Part shown: positions 54,562 through 63,894 of the stretch, one piece after another
Layout of the letters: every line of letters starts with the position of its first letter
How positions within the stretch are numbered: the stretch's first letter is position 1
Assembly: GCA_030065825.1 (NCBI GenBank)
Contig: JASJCY010000036.1
Location: 1 to 64,000, forward strand
DNA: 64,000 nt
From: Nostocaceae cyanobacterium
GTDB taxonomy: Bacteria; Cyanobacteriota; Cyanobacteriia; Cyanobacteriales; Nostocaceae
Direction of reading: 5' to 3'
The notes under the pieces: model-generated
Told to the model about the DNA's origin: nothing
Seen by the model: the letters and a program-made list of their open reading frames with translations, nothing else
The model's database searches: none
Made by a program: the position numbers and the translations under genes

Positions 54562-57500
54562 ATGGACGACCTTGAATTCTTATCTGTTGAACTATTGACA
54601 CCTGGCTCTGACCTCGTTACAGGTGATTCTAATGCCATCCTTGACCTTGTTTTTGCCCGTGCTGGAAGTGATGTTATTTATGGTTTTGTTCCTGGCAGTA
54701 ATAGTAATAATGCCATAGATATAGATATTGATTTTCTTTTTGGAGACCTGTTTGACAATACAGCCGATGAGTTTAATGTCATTCTCCAGCTTGCGTCTGG
54801 TAATCCATTTGCCATTCTGGATGCAGATATTCCATCGGTGGGAGCCGATAGATTCGTCCTAGGAGATGAGTTTCAGCCTTACTACACCAGCTTTGACCCC
54901 CTTTCTCTTCTCACCACAGATTTTCTAGGGTTTAATCAGTTTGCCGTTATTTACGACTTTGCCCCAGACCATGATACCATCCAGCTCAATGGTAAGAAAG
55001 AAGACTATGTGCTTGTAGAAGTTAATAACTTACCCATTGACGGTGTGGGGACTTTTTCAGGAGAAGCTATTTTCTCACTCCAGCAGGGTATTCCCGATTT
55101 AGTCAGCTTAGTTGTTTCCAAACCGGAAGTGGACTTAAGTTTGAGTGACAACTATTTCGAGTTTGTTGGTAGTAAACCAGAAGATGAACCCGAGGAGAAA
55201 AAGATTGGACAACTCAGTACCACTGGTATTGATGGTGGAAATGGTATAACGGTAGATGCTCACGGCAACATTTATGTAACCGGACAGACCAGTGGTTCCT
55301 TATTTGCAGATAATCTAGGATTTGGTGATGCTTGGGTTGTTAAGTATGACACCAATGCAAATCAGGTATGGGGTAAGCAAATAGGGACTGCTGCCAGCGA
55401 TGTTGCCTATGAGGTTGTCACAGATGCTGTCGGTAATTTCTACCTGGCTGGTACCACCGGTGGTGCCATTTCAAAATACGGAGACAGCAAAGATGATCCA
55501 AATGCCTCAGCAGAAGCTTGGGTTGGCAAGTATGACAGCCATGGCAATGAAATCTGGGTACGTCAGGTTAACTTGGATGGTGCTTTCTCCACCAGTGGGT
55601 TTGGTCTCCAGGTTGATAATGACGGGAATGTTTACCTCTCTGGTTTGGGCATCAAGGAAAATGCAAATCCTGAAATCTTTGACTTCACTGTTGAAGATGA
55701 CTCCTGGGTGACTAAGTTCGACAGTGAGGGTAACCAATTATGGCTTACAGAACTGGACACTTTTTTCTTCAACGAAAGTTACGACCTGGCAGTAGATAAT
55801 GACGGCAACAGCTATTTTGTCGGCTGGACTCAAGGTTTGGTGGGGCTTAATCCTGCCTTTCCTCAACAAGAATCTGATCCCTCTCGTCTTTTGTTAAAAT
55901 ACGATGCCTGGTTGACGAAAGTTAATCCCGATGGCAGCATTGCCTGGATTCAACAATTTGGCAGTCCAGATGAGGGTTTAGAGTTTGCCTGGGCTGTTGA
56001 TACCGATAGTCACGGGGATATTTACGTTTCCGGATGGACAACAGGTGCCTTAGGAACCCAAGACAAAGAATTTGAAAAATCTGAGGGACGTGATGTTTTC
56101 CTTGCCAAATTCGACCAAGTGGCTGGAGACATGGTCTGGGCAAAGCAAATTGGTTCCCAAGGGGATGATGGAAACTTCTTAGCTGACTTAGTAGTTGATA
56201 ACCAAGACAAAATTTATCTGACCGGATACACCAACGGTGATTTAGGGGATGGCAATTCAGATCAATCCTTTAATGCCTGGGCAGGTAAATTTGACACCTC
56301 AGGGAATAATGAGTGGCTGCGGCAGTTCGGTGTTGATGATAAATTTGATTATGCAACCGGTATTGATGTCTACGCAGACCAGGTTTTTGTAACTGGCTAT
56401 TCTGAAGGCTATTTGGGCATAAATGGTGCTGAAGCTGCCGGTGGAGCAGGAGATGCCTGGATAGCTCAGTTAAAAGCTGAGGATGGAAAGTTAACAAAAT
56501 TTGTTGGTAATGATGCCCAAAGCGTAATTGTTGATGTTGAGTTGAGTCTCCCCGTGATTGACATCAGCGATAAATTAGTTACAGATGATGAATTACCCGA
56601 TGGAGACAACAAAATTATAACCACCGAGGGCAGCACCACCGGACTGACATTGGTGGATTACGGAGAAATTGGATTGAGCATGGGCAGTGCCTTTGACCCC
56701 AATTCCAATAACTCTGTGCAAACAAGCTTGCTCGACGCCATGATCAATGACCCAAGTGTCTTCAGTAGCGATATTCAAGGACTGAAACTTGAAGGCACAG
56801 ATGAAGTGGATGATACACTCATGGGTCTGATGGGCGATGATGAAATTAAAGGCAAAAAAGGCGATGACACCCTCCACGGTCTTGCAGGTAATGACAAACT
56901 AGACGGCGAAGATGGGGACGATACCCTCTACGGGGGTGCCGGTGCAGATGAACTCAAAGGTGGAAACCAAAATGACACCTTTATCATCCAAGAAACTACT
57001 GAAGCCGAATTTGACATCTTTGATGGCGGTAGCGAAGAACTAGATCGCAATCCCCAAGGCGATACTATCGTCAATGACAGTGGTTCTGATGTAATCTTCA
57101 ATAAATTTGACGACAGTTGGGGTATTGAAACCTTTGATGGTGGTGGAAATGCCATTCTGGGTAATGCCGCCAACAATAGCCTAAATTTCCAGAAAACCAC
57201 CCTCGTAAACGTCATTTATGTGGACGGTGGAGCTGGTGAAGACGAAATTAAGGGCAGTGTCAATGATGATACATTCAGAGGTGGTGCGGACAAAGACAAG
57301 ATTGAGGGCAAAGATGGTAATGATGTTCTCTATGGCGATGGTGGTACTGATGAACTGAAAGGGGGTAAAGGTCAAGATACCATCCATGGTGGAGCCGACA
57401 ATGACAAGCTCAATGGTGAGGATGATGATGATATCCTCATCGGTGGTGCGGGCAATGACGAACTGGATGGTAACAAAGGTAACGATAAAGTCATTGGGGT

Positions 57501-57834
57501 AGATCCAAAAACAGCTATAGCCGGATACGGTGAAATAGATAAATTGAAAGGAGGTGACCAATCTGATACCTTTGTCCTGGGTGATGCTACGCAAGCCTAT
57601 TACCTAGGGCAAGATAATCTTGATTATGGGCTGATCGACGACTTCAAACTAGATCAGTTCGACAAAATTCAACTCTATGGCATTGCCAGTAATTATAGCC
57701 TGAAGACAGATGTAACGGATTTACCAAATGGAACTGCCATTTTCTTTGGCGAAGAAAATGACCTAATTGGCATCGTCAAGGATGTTAAAGGGCTATCACT
57801 CACAGATTCTACTGTCTTCACCTTCGTCGTCTAG
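54562..57834 (+). CDS. Beta-propeller (SBBP) and RTX-repeat secreted protein 2
   Basis: The 1090-residue sister of the preceding protein shares its N-terminal domain (LLTPGSDLVTG, FGDLFDNTADEF, DEFQPYYTSFDPLSLLTT), SBBP blades and RTX tail. It has a longer C-terminal part with extra RTX blocks (GMLN-free stretches such as GGAGADELKGGNQNDTF, GGADKDKIEGKDGNDVL). No Sec signal is seen. The gene pair arose by tandem duplication that included the DNA after the stop codon. Its last codons and stop (VVTAG) come from the end of the MITE-like element at 57831. Confidence 0.8.
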   Translation: MDDLEFLSVELLTPGSDLVTGDSNAILDLVFARAGSDVIYGFVPGSNSNNAIDIDIDFLFGDLFDNTADEFNVILQLASGNPFAILDADIPSVGADRFVLGDEFQPYYTSFDPLSLLTTDFLGFNQFAVIYDFAPDHDTIQLNGKKEDYVLVEVNNLPIDGVGTFSGEAIFSLQQGIPDLVSLVVSKPEVDLSLSDNYFEFVGSKPEDEPEEKKIGQLSTTGIDGGNGITVDAHGNIYVTGQTSGSLFADNLGFGDAWVVKYDTNANQVWGKQIGTAASDVAYEVVTDAVGNFYLAGTTGGAISKYGDSKDDPNASAEAWVGKYDSHGNEIWVRQVNLDGAFSTSGFGLQVDNDGNVYLSGLGIKENANPEIFDFTVEDDSWVTKFDSEGNQLWLTELDTFFFNESYDLAVDNDGNSYFVGWTQGLVGLNPAFPQQESDPSRLLLKYDAWLTKVNPDGSIAWIQQFGSPDEGLEFAWAVDTDSHGDIYVSGWTTGALGTQDKEFEKSEGRDVFLAKFDQVAGDMVWAKQIGSQGDDGNFLADLVVDNQDKIYLTGYTNGDLGDGNSDQSFNAWAGKFDTSGNNEWLRQFGVDDKFDYATGIDVYADQVFVTGYSEGYLGINGAEAAGGAGDAWIAQLKAEDGKLTKFVGNDAQSVIVDVELSLPVIDISDKLVTDDELPDGDNKIITTEGSTTGLTLVDYGEIGLSMGSAFDPNSNNSVQTSLLDAMINDPSVFSSDIQGLKLEGTDEVDDTLMGLMGDDEIKGKKGDDTLHGLAGNDKLDGEDGDDTLYGGAGADELKGGNQNDTFIIQETTEAEFDIFDGGSEELDRNPQGDTIVNDSGSDVIFNKFDDSWGIETFDGGGNAILGNAANNSLNFQKTTLVNVIYVDGGAGEDEIKGSVNDDTFRGGADKDKIEGKDGNDVLYGDGGTDELKGGKGQDTIHGGADNDKLNGEDDDDILIGGAGNDELDGNKGNDKVIGVDPKTAIAGYGEIDKLKGGDQSDTFVLGDATQAYYLGQDNLDYGLIDDFKLDQFDKIQLYGIASNYSLKTDVTDLPNGTAIFFGEENDLIGIVKDVKGLSLTDSTVFTFVV

Positions 57835-57954
57835 TACTCGACCAAACCAAGATTGCCGGGTAAAGGCAGAGAGGGGGAAGAGGGGGAAGAGGGGGAAGAA
57901 AAAACTTTGTTCTTTCCTTATTAACCCCGCATAGTTTACTTGGTGGAGTACTAG
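57831..57954. mobile_element. 124-bp MITE-like element at the stop codon of RTX protein 2
   Basis: Ends CTAGTACTCGACCAA (57831-57845) and TTGGTGGAGTACTAG (57940-57954) are inverted copies with one mismatch. TA at both ends fits a Tc1/IS630-type target duplication. The interior holds a (GAGGGGGAA)n tract (57869-57899) and no gene. Comparison with the sister gene, whose stop is followed directly by ATGAATTTGTCAATATTGGG, shows that the element is inserted exactly at TAG, just before ATGAATCTGTAAATATTGGG. Confidence 0.85.
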
Positions 57955-58077
57955 ATGAATCTGTAAATATTGGGTGTTGCTGAAGGAAATTGTAATTTTT
58001 GAGGGTGATTTTATACCCAGTATCAGCAAGGTTTCTATTCACACATGTTCAATAAGTAAATACAAGTAGAGGTTATT

Positions 58078-59292
58078 ATGCCATCGGACACATATTTTCT
58101 AAACCCTACAAGTTCAGGAAATTACTCAACAGACAACTACATCAACGCCTTTAGTACAACTTCGGTTTTTAACATTAACCAGGATTCTGCCCTTAACTAT
58201 ACCTCGGCTGAAGCAGAGACATTTTTAGTGGGTGGACTTGCGGTGGCGATCGCAAATGCTGATGCCCTATCCCTTGAAAATCCTGGGTTTGATTTACTCA
58301 GTACTAATACTGAAATTGTTGGCAGTGATGGTGCTTATTTAGGCACCGCTGAGGGCAACGCGGCAGTGCTGGCAACCTACGAGATGACAGGAAACCAACC
58401 CTTTTCCTTTGAATTTTCCGCTAATTTGAACATAGAGTCAAAGGAAATAGAGAATCCAGATGCCGAATATTCCCATGGCTCTGTATCTACTGGCTTTTAT
58501 GTTGTGGATTTTACAGATATATTTCACATAGAAGTTATTGACTTCTTCTGCTTAGATAGCAAACTCATTTCATCCGAAGAAGAAGGAGGTATCTATTCGG
58601 ATTACAGTAATAGGGTACACCTTTTGTCAGAAGTTGAATCTGAGAATATTGACGGTGATGATGGGGTAGATTTTGTTCAAGCTGATTATTTTGGCAGCTA
58701 CACCCGGACTTTTGAGCCAGGGACTAAAATAGCTATTATTGAAGTCAACAAAAACTTTACAACTGCCTATAGTGACGGTTTGCTCAATGCACTGGGTAGT
58801 GATGTCATCTATGGAACCGTCTTGAACGACCACTTAAAAACAGGAGATGATGGTGGTAAAATTTACGCCAGTCATGGAGATGATGAAGTCGAAGGTGGCA
58901 AGAAAGACGATATCCTGGAAGGGGGAGTAGGTAACGACCTGATCACCGGGAAGAAGGGAAATGATCAACTCCATGGAGGCTTCGGGGATGACACCGTGAC
59001 AGGTGGTTTAGGTAATGATGTCATGGCTGGTGGTGGAGGTTATGATACCTTCATCTTTCAGGATGATTACTTAGATGGAGAATATAATATCGTCGAAGAC
59101 TTTGAGCTTGATGTCGATCATTTGGACTTTTCCCATTGGGAGGGTTTCTTTATGGGGCATATTAGTCAAACGAACGATGGTGCCCTCTTGACATCCTTTG
59201 ATGGGGGTCAGGTGTTGTTTAAGGGTATACAAGCGGACGCTCTGGCAGGTGCTATCTGGTGGGATAACTTTAAGGTGGCATTTGTTGAGTAA
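58078..59292 (+). CDS. RTX-repeat calcium-binding protein 3
   Basis: The 404-residue protein has an N-terminal domain unrelated to the two before it (about 1-240, PSDTYFLNPTSSGNYSTDNY, with FSFEFSANLNIESKEIENPD). It is followed by five or six RTX nonapeptides (about 260-330: GGKIYASHGDDEVEGGKKDDI, GGVGNDLITGKKGNDQL, GGLGNDVMAGGGG) and the typical closing domain (YDTFIF...VEDFELDVDHLDFS). It lacks a Sec signal and should be secreted by a type I system. Function unknown. A 17-bp stem hairpin follows. Confidence 0.8.
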   Translation: MPSDTYFLNPTSSGNYSTDNYINAFSTTSVFNINQDSALNYTSAEAETFLVGGLAVAIANADALSLENPGFDLLSTNTEIVGSDGAYLGTAEGNAAVLATYEMTGNQPFSFEFSANLNIESKEIENPDAEYSHGSVSTGFYVVDFTDIFHIEVIDFFCLDSKLISSEEEGGIYSDYSNRVHLLSEVESENIDGDDGVDFVQADYFGSYTRTFEPGTKIAIIEVNKNFTTAYSDGLLNALGSDVIYGTVLNDHLKTGDDGGKIYASHGDDEVEGGKKDDILEGGVGNDLITGKKGNDQLHGGFGDDTVTGGLGNDVMAGGGGYDTFIFQDDYLDGEYNIVEDFELDVDHLDFSHWEGFFMGHISQTNDGALLTSFDGGQVLFKGIQADALAGAIWWDNFKVAFVE

Positions 59293-59310
59293 TATTTTGA
59301 CTTTTGTGTG

Positions 59311-59353
59311 AATGATTGTAAGCTTTTTCATAAAACAAAAGCTTACAGTCATT
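59311..59353 (+). terminator. Terminator hairpin after RTX protein 3
   Basis: AATGATTGTAAGCTTTT and AAAAGCTTACAGTCATT form a 17-bp stem with one mismatch, 19 bp after the stop codon, followed by GTTTAAAATTT. It separates the RTX group from the FAAL gene. Confidence 0.7.
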
Positions 59354-59515
59354 GTTTAAAATTTAGGAAATTGTAAACAATAAATCATCCAATTGTAACG
59401 AATTAAATTGCTGATTTTACTCTCCCTGCTCTTCCTGAATTAACAGCGATTAGTTATTTTTAGCAGGGTATATTAACTCCATAATTGCATCACACTCCCA
59501 GAGGAGATACGTCAA

Positions 59516-61354
59516 ATGGATACTTTTTTAGATAGTTTATTGAACACTGCTTTGAAATCTGCAAATTTTGTGGATTTACTGAATGAACGGGCACAACATC
59601 AGCCTGATAAAATAGCTTACATATTTCTTGAGCGTGGAGAAACTGAGGTAAACACAGTAACATATAAACAGCTAGACGAACAATCAAAAGCGATTGCTGC
59701 CTCTCTCCAATGTCTGAATGCTGCTGGGGAACGTGCCTTACTCCTCTATCAGCCCGGTTTAGATTTCATTGCTGCTTTCTTTGGATGTTTATATGCTGGG
59801 GTGATTGCTGTTCCAGCCTATCCACCAAGACGAAACCAAAAATTATCAAGATTGCAGGCAATAATCAAAGATGCCCAAGCCAAGATAGTACTCACTTCTA
59901 CATCTTTGTTGCAAAATCTACAAACTAGCTTCCATGAAGACGGTGTAGAAATTTCTCAATTGCATTGGCTAGCTACTGATGGCTTGAGTAGGGAATTAGC
60001 ACAAGCATGGCAACCCCAGGAATTGAATCATCATACCTTGGCTTTCCTGCAATACACCTCCGGTTCTACAGGCAATCCCAAAGGTGTCATGGTTAGTCAT
60101 GGCAACTTACTTTCTAATTCGGCTGTGATTCACAAATTATTTGGACATACAGCCAACAGCCAAGGTTTGATTTGGTTGCCTCCCTATCATGATATGGGAT
60201 TGATTGGTGGGATTTTGCAACCCCTCTACGGTGGTTTTCCAGTAACACTGATGTCACCAGTAGATTTTCTGCAAAAGCCAATTCGCTGGTTGCAAGGCAT
60301 TTCTCGCTATCAAGCTACTACTAGTGGAGGACCAAATTTTGCTTACGATCTTTGCATTCGCAAGGTGACTCCCCAACAGTTAGAAAATCTGGATCTTAGC
60401 AGTTGGGAACTGGCTTTTACTGGTGCTGAACCAATCCGTGCCGAGACATTAGAACAGTTTGCCTCTAAATTTGCACCTTGTGGCTTCCGTAAGCAAGCAT
60501 TCTACCCCTGCTACGGTATGGCAGAAACCACTCTGATTATATCTGGGGGTGAGAAAACAGCCCTACCAATCACTTGCAATGTAGAAAGAGTAGCACTAGA
60601 GCAAAACCGCATTGTCAAAGTCCAAGATTCTTGGGAAGATACCCAGACAATTGTCGGCTGTGGACAAGCTTATTTGCATCATCAAGCAGTGATTGTCAAC
60701 CCCCAATCCTTAACTCTTTGTAATCCTGGGGAAGTTGGAGAAATCTGGGTAGCAGGACCAAGTATTGCTCAAGGTTATTGGAATCAAACTGAGGAAACAC
60801 AGAAAACTTTCCGTGCCTATCTTGCAGATACACGAACAGGTCCATTTCTGCGCACTGGGGATTTAGGATTTTTACAAGATGGGGAATTGTTTATTATAGG
60901 ACGTATCAAAGATGTAATTATAATTCGTGGACAAAATCATTATCCCCAAGATATTGAACTAACTGTTGAGAATAGTCATCCCGCTTTGAAAACAAGTAGT
61001 GGAGCTGCATTTACTATTGATTTTCAGGGATATGAGCGATTAGTTATTGTGCAAGAAGTAGAGCGGACTTACCTGCGGAAATTAAATGTTCAAGAAATTG
61101 TGGTAACTATAAGACAAGCAGTAGTTACCCACCATGGACTGGACATTTTCGCTACGGTACTCGTCAAAACTAACAGTATTCCTAAAACTTCCAGTGGCAA
61201 AATTCGCCGTCAAGCCTGTCGCACTGCCTTTCTTTCTGGAAACTTAGATGTGGTAGGAGATTGGAGTCAAAATCCTCAGAACAAAGTTAAATTCATGCAT
61301 CTGCAATCTGAGGTTGAATCTGTTCTACAGCAGGTAATAGGAATACAAAAATAA
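59516..61354 (+). CDS. Fatty acyl-AMP ligase (FAAL)
   Basis: The 612-residue adenylation enzyme has the ATP loop QYTSGSTGNPKGVMVSH (about residues 179-195), WLPPYHDMGLIGG and FYPCYGMAE, then RTGDLGFL, all FAAL marks. FAALs activate free fatty acids to acyl-AMP and hand them to an ACP instead of CoA. AGAGGAGA lies about 8 bp before ATG 59516. It is on the plus strand, well away from the ACPs, yet has no other evident partner. I infer that it starts the pathway by loading ACP2. The chain has no fused ACP. Confidence 0.9.
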   Translation: MDTFLDSLLNTALKSANFVDLLNERAQHQPDKIAYIFLERGETEVNTVTYKQLDEQSKAIAASLQCLNAAGERALLLYQPGLDFIAAFFGCLYAGVIAVPAYPPRRNQKLSRLQAIIKDAQAKIVLTSTSLLQNLQTSFHEDGVEISQLHWLATDGLSRELAQAWQPQELNHHTLAFLQYTSGSTGNPKGVMVSHGNLLSNSAVIHKLFGHTANSQGLIWLPPYHDMGLIGGILQPLYGGFPVTLMSPVDFLQKPIRWLQGISRYQATTSGGPNFAYDLCIRKVTPQQLENLDLSSWELAFTGAEPIRAETLEQFASKFAPCGFRKQAFYPCYGMAETTLIISGGEKTALPITCNVERVALEQNRIVKVQDSWEDTQTIVGCGQAYLHHQAVIVNPQSLTLCNPGEVGEIWVAGPSIAQGYWNQTEETQKTFRAYLADTRTGPFLRTGDLGFLQDGELFIIGRIKDVIIIRGQNHYPQDIELTVENSHPALKTSSGAAFTIDFQGYERLVIVQEVERTYLRKLNVQEIVVTIRQAVVTHHGLDIFATVLVKTNSIPKTSSGKIRRQACRTAFLSGNLDVVGDWSQNPQNKVKFMHLQSEVESVLQQVIGIQK

Positions 61355-61792
61355 CACACATATTGCACCATTTAGGGACTTGCAAATAAAAAAATATCCC
61401 AAAATTTGATAGTGGTACAGGCATCCTTGCTTGTATGAGTGGGCAGGCAAGGATGCCCCGCAGTCGCTATAACGGGGGGAACCCCAACGCCAGTTCACTC
61501 AACGCGGGGAACCCGCGCACGTGACTGGCTCCGCAACGCGCTGCTCTCTACCCCACAATATGGGATAATTTATTTCTTGGTATTCCCTTAAGGTCAAATA
61601 TAAACCAGGTTTATAAATGAAAAATTATAACTTTTACTGGTCAATATTTCTAATCAATCTGGTTTATAAAAAAATAGAAATCCAAACAAGTACCTAATCA
61701 ATAAAAATTTCCAGAAATAGATTATGTTTCAGATATCAAGTCAATGATTTTCAAAAAGTATAAAAAATTTTCAAAATATACAGGGCTGCTAT
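61355..61792. other. Repeat-containing spacer before the receiver-adaptor gene
   Basis: No gene is seen. It starts with a degenerate CACACATATTGCACC motif, then a CG-rich repeat (about 61460-61545, with GGGGGGAACCCC and GCGGGGAACCCGCGC palindromes) and an AT-rich tail that may hold the promoter of the next gene. Confidence 0.5.
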
Positions 61793-63646
61793 ATGATTCG
61801 TATTTTGCTAGTAGATGACCAACAATCTATTAGGGATTACCTGCAATCTCAGTTAGATATAGATTTAGATATAGAGGTAATTGGAACTGCGGATAATGGC
61901 AAGTTAGCCATTCAGCAAGTAGCAAGATTAAAACCTGATGTTGTTCTCATGGATATGGAAATGCCTGACATGGATGGAGTCAGCACTACCAAAATTATCC
62001 ATCAGAGATTTCCCAACACTAAAATTCTAGTTTTAAGCGGTTATGACAAAAATCAGTATATCCATGCATCCCTAGATGCAGGGGCAATGGGATATTTACT
62101 GAAAAATGCATCTGCCGAAGAATTAAAAGAATCAATCCGATTTGTTAACAAAGGTTATACTCAGCTTGCTCCTGGGCTACTTGGAAAAATAGTTCCCCAA
62201 GCACCAGTATCCCATCTAGTTGAAACATCTAGCTTACCGCTTAAAAGAAATTATAGGCAAACTCACCCTTGGTTATTGCCCCTATTACTAGGTACTGGTG
62301 TCGGAGTAGCGATTTTTTTCAGGGGTATAAGTGAATTTACTCAGCGCCCCACCACTCAAAACCAGGCTATTGCAAATAAATCGGCACAACCATTAGCCCC
62401 AGCGATGACGGTTACCGTTGCTGAGGCAGAAACTACCTCCATTGCCAATACCTTGATTGTTAAAGGTTCAGTAGCTGCCCATGAGTTAATTCCGGTTTTA
62501 CCACAGACAAACGGCTTAATGATTGAGAACATTCCCCCAAATATTAAAGAAGGAGCATTTGTCAAACAAGGTCAACTGTTAGCGGTGCTGGATGATTCCT
62601 TACTGCAAACACAAATTAGCCAAGCCAACGCAGATATTGAATCGCAAAAAGCAGATGTTGCCTCCAAACAGGCACAACTGGCATCCAGACAAGCAGCTGT
62701 GGCTGCAAATGAAGCAGTCGTAGACCAAAGACGAGCCGACTTAGCTCAAGCCCAGGCAAAATTAGAAGAAGCCCAAAAGAATTTTCAGCGCTACGAAAAA
62801 CTGGCTGTTAATGGGGCAATTAGTCAGCAAGAACTGGATACTCGTCAGACAAATGTCAAAACTGCCAGGGAAGCTGTGCGTCTTGCCCAAGCAAATATTA
62901 GCGGTGCCCAAGCAAATGTCCGCAGTGCCCAAGCTGATATTGCTACTGCCCAAGCTAATCTTAATAGAGTGCAAGCATCTGTGCGCAGTAGTGCAGCCAG
63001 AGTGCAACAGCTAAAAACCCAGCTAGGAAAGACTTTAGTTCGCGCTCCCGTTTCCGGAATTATAGCCGAGCAACTAGCAAGAGTGGGAGATATCACAGGA
63101 ATACCACCACAAACCCAACTAGGAAGCGTAATTGGTGGTAGCCAAAAACTCTTTTCCATTATCCGTGACGGCAAACTGGAACTATGGGCACAAGTACCGT
63201 CAATTCAACTGCCACAAGTGAAAATTGGCTCCCCAGCAGTAATTACCTCTGATGTAGATAATAGCGTCCGTTTACAAGGGAAAGTCCGAGAGATTAAGCC
63301 AGTGGTTAACCAAAGCAGTCGTGAGGCAATAGTGAAAATTGACTTGCCGAACACAAAATTGCTCAAACCAGGAGTATTTGCCCGGGCAGCAATTACCACT
63401 AATACAGCCATGGGTATAGCAGTACCACAAAAAGCAGTATTACCCCAACCAGATGGCAGTGCGATTGTATTTACTCTAGCAGGTGGAGATACTGTTCGCG
63501 CCCAAAAAGTAGAAACAGGAGAAATCATCAATGGTGCCAGAGTGGAAATCAAAAGCGGTTTGCCAGCTGGTGCGCAGGTAGTCGTCAATGGTGCTGGATA
63601 TCTCAAAGATGGGGACAAAGTGAAGGTGGTGAAAAATAATTCGTAA
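61793..63646 (+). CDS. Response-regulator receiver fused to an HlyD/RND periplasmic adaptor
   Basis: Residues 1-120 of the 617 are a NarL-type receiver: acidic pair D8-D9, phospho-acceptor Asp54 in VLMDMEMPDMDG, and Lys104 in GYLLKNAS. In place of the HTH domain comes one membrane helix (about 160-178, LLPLLLGTGVGVAIFF). It is followed by a membrane-fusion protein: VAAHELIPVLPQTNG, a long coiled-coil hairpin (about 270-405, AQAQAKLEEAQKNF...) and TLVRAPVSGIIAEQLARVGD. The receiver would be cytoplasmic and the adaptor periplasmic, giving a direct route from phosphorylation to pump state. It precedes an RND pump gene. Confidence 0.88.
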   Translation: MIRILLVDDQQSIRDYLQSQLDIDLDIEVIGTADNGKLAIQQVARLKPDVVLMDMEMPDMDGVSTTKIIHQRFPNTKILVLSGYDKNQYIHASLDAGAMGYLLKNASAEELKESIRFVNKGYTQLAPGLLGKIVPQAPVSHLVETSSLPLKRNYRQTHPWLLPLLLGTGVGVAIFFRGISEFTQRPTTQNQAIANKSAQPLAPAMTVTVAEAETTSIANTLIVKGSVAAHELIPVLPQTNGLMIENIPPNIKEGAFVKQGQLLAVLDDSLLQTQISQANADIESQKADVASKQAQLASRQAAVAANEAVVDQRRADLAQAQAKLEEAQKNFQRYEKLAVNGAISQQELDTRQTNVKTAREAVRLAQANISGAQANVRSAQADIATAQANLNRVQASVRSSAARVQQLKTQLGKTLVRAPVSGIIAEQLARVGDITGIPPQTQLGSVIGGSQKLFSIIRDGKLELWAQVPSIQLPQVKIGSPAVITSDVDNSVRLQGKVREIKPVVNQSSREAIVKIDLPNTKLLKPGVFARAAITTNTAMGIAVPQKAVLPQPDGSAIVFTLAGGDTVRAQKVETGEIINGARVEIKSGLPAGAQVVVNGAGYLKDGDKVKVVKNNS

Positions 63647-63688
63647 CTCCGATCACAGATTACACAGATTACACAGATTTTACTGTAA

Positions 63689-63798
63689 CTCGTTTCTAGG
63701 CTGAGCCTGGAAACCCATCCGTTGGGGGCTGCTGCCTCCATTAAGTCTGGAGGCAGAGCCTCCCTAAAATGTATTACAAGGTAGAACCTTGTAACGAG
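63689..63798. repeat. ACTCGTTTCTAGGC-type repeat, copy between adaptor and pump genes
   Basis: AACTCGTTTCTAGGCTGAGCCTGG...GGAGGCAGAGCCTCC...TTACAAGGTAGAACCTTGTAACGAG, the same family as 12800-12911. It lies in the 248-bp gap of what should be a pump operon, after a short (TTACACAGA)n tract at 63659-63680. Confidence 0.9.
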
Positions 63799-63894
63799 AT
63801 TTTACCTTAACAAGCGTGCCATTCGTCCTGAGTTATTTGTCATTTGTCTTTCTTAATTTTTAATTTTTAATTGCCATAACTTCTAACTAATTCC

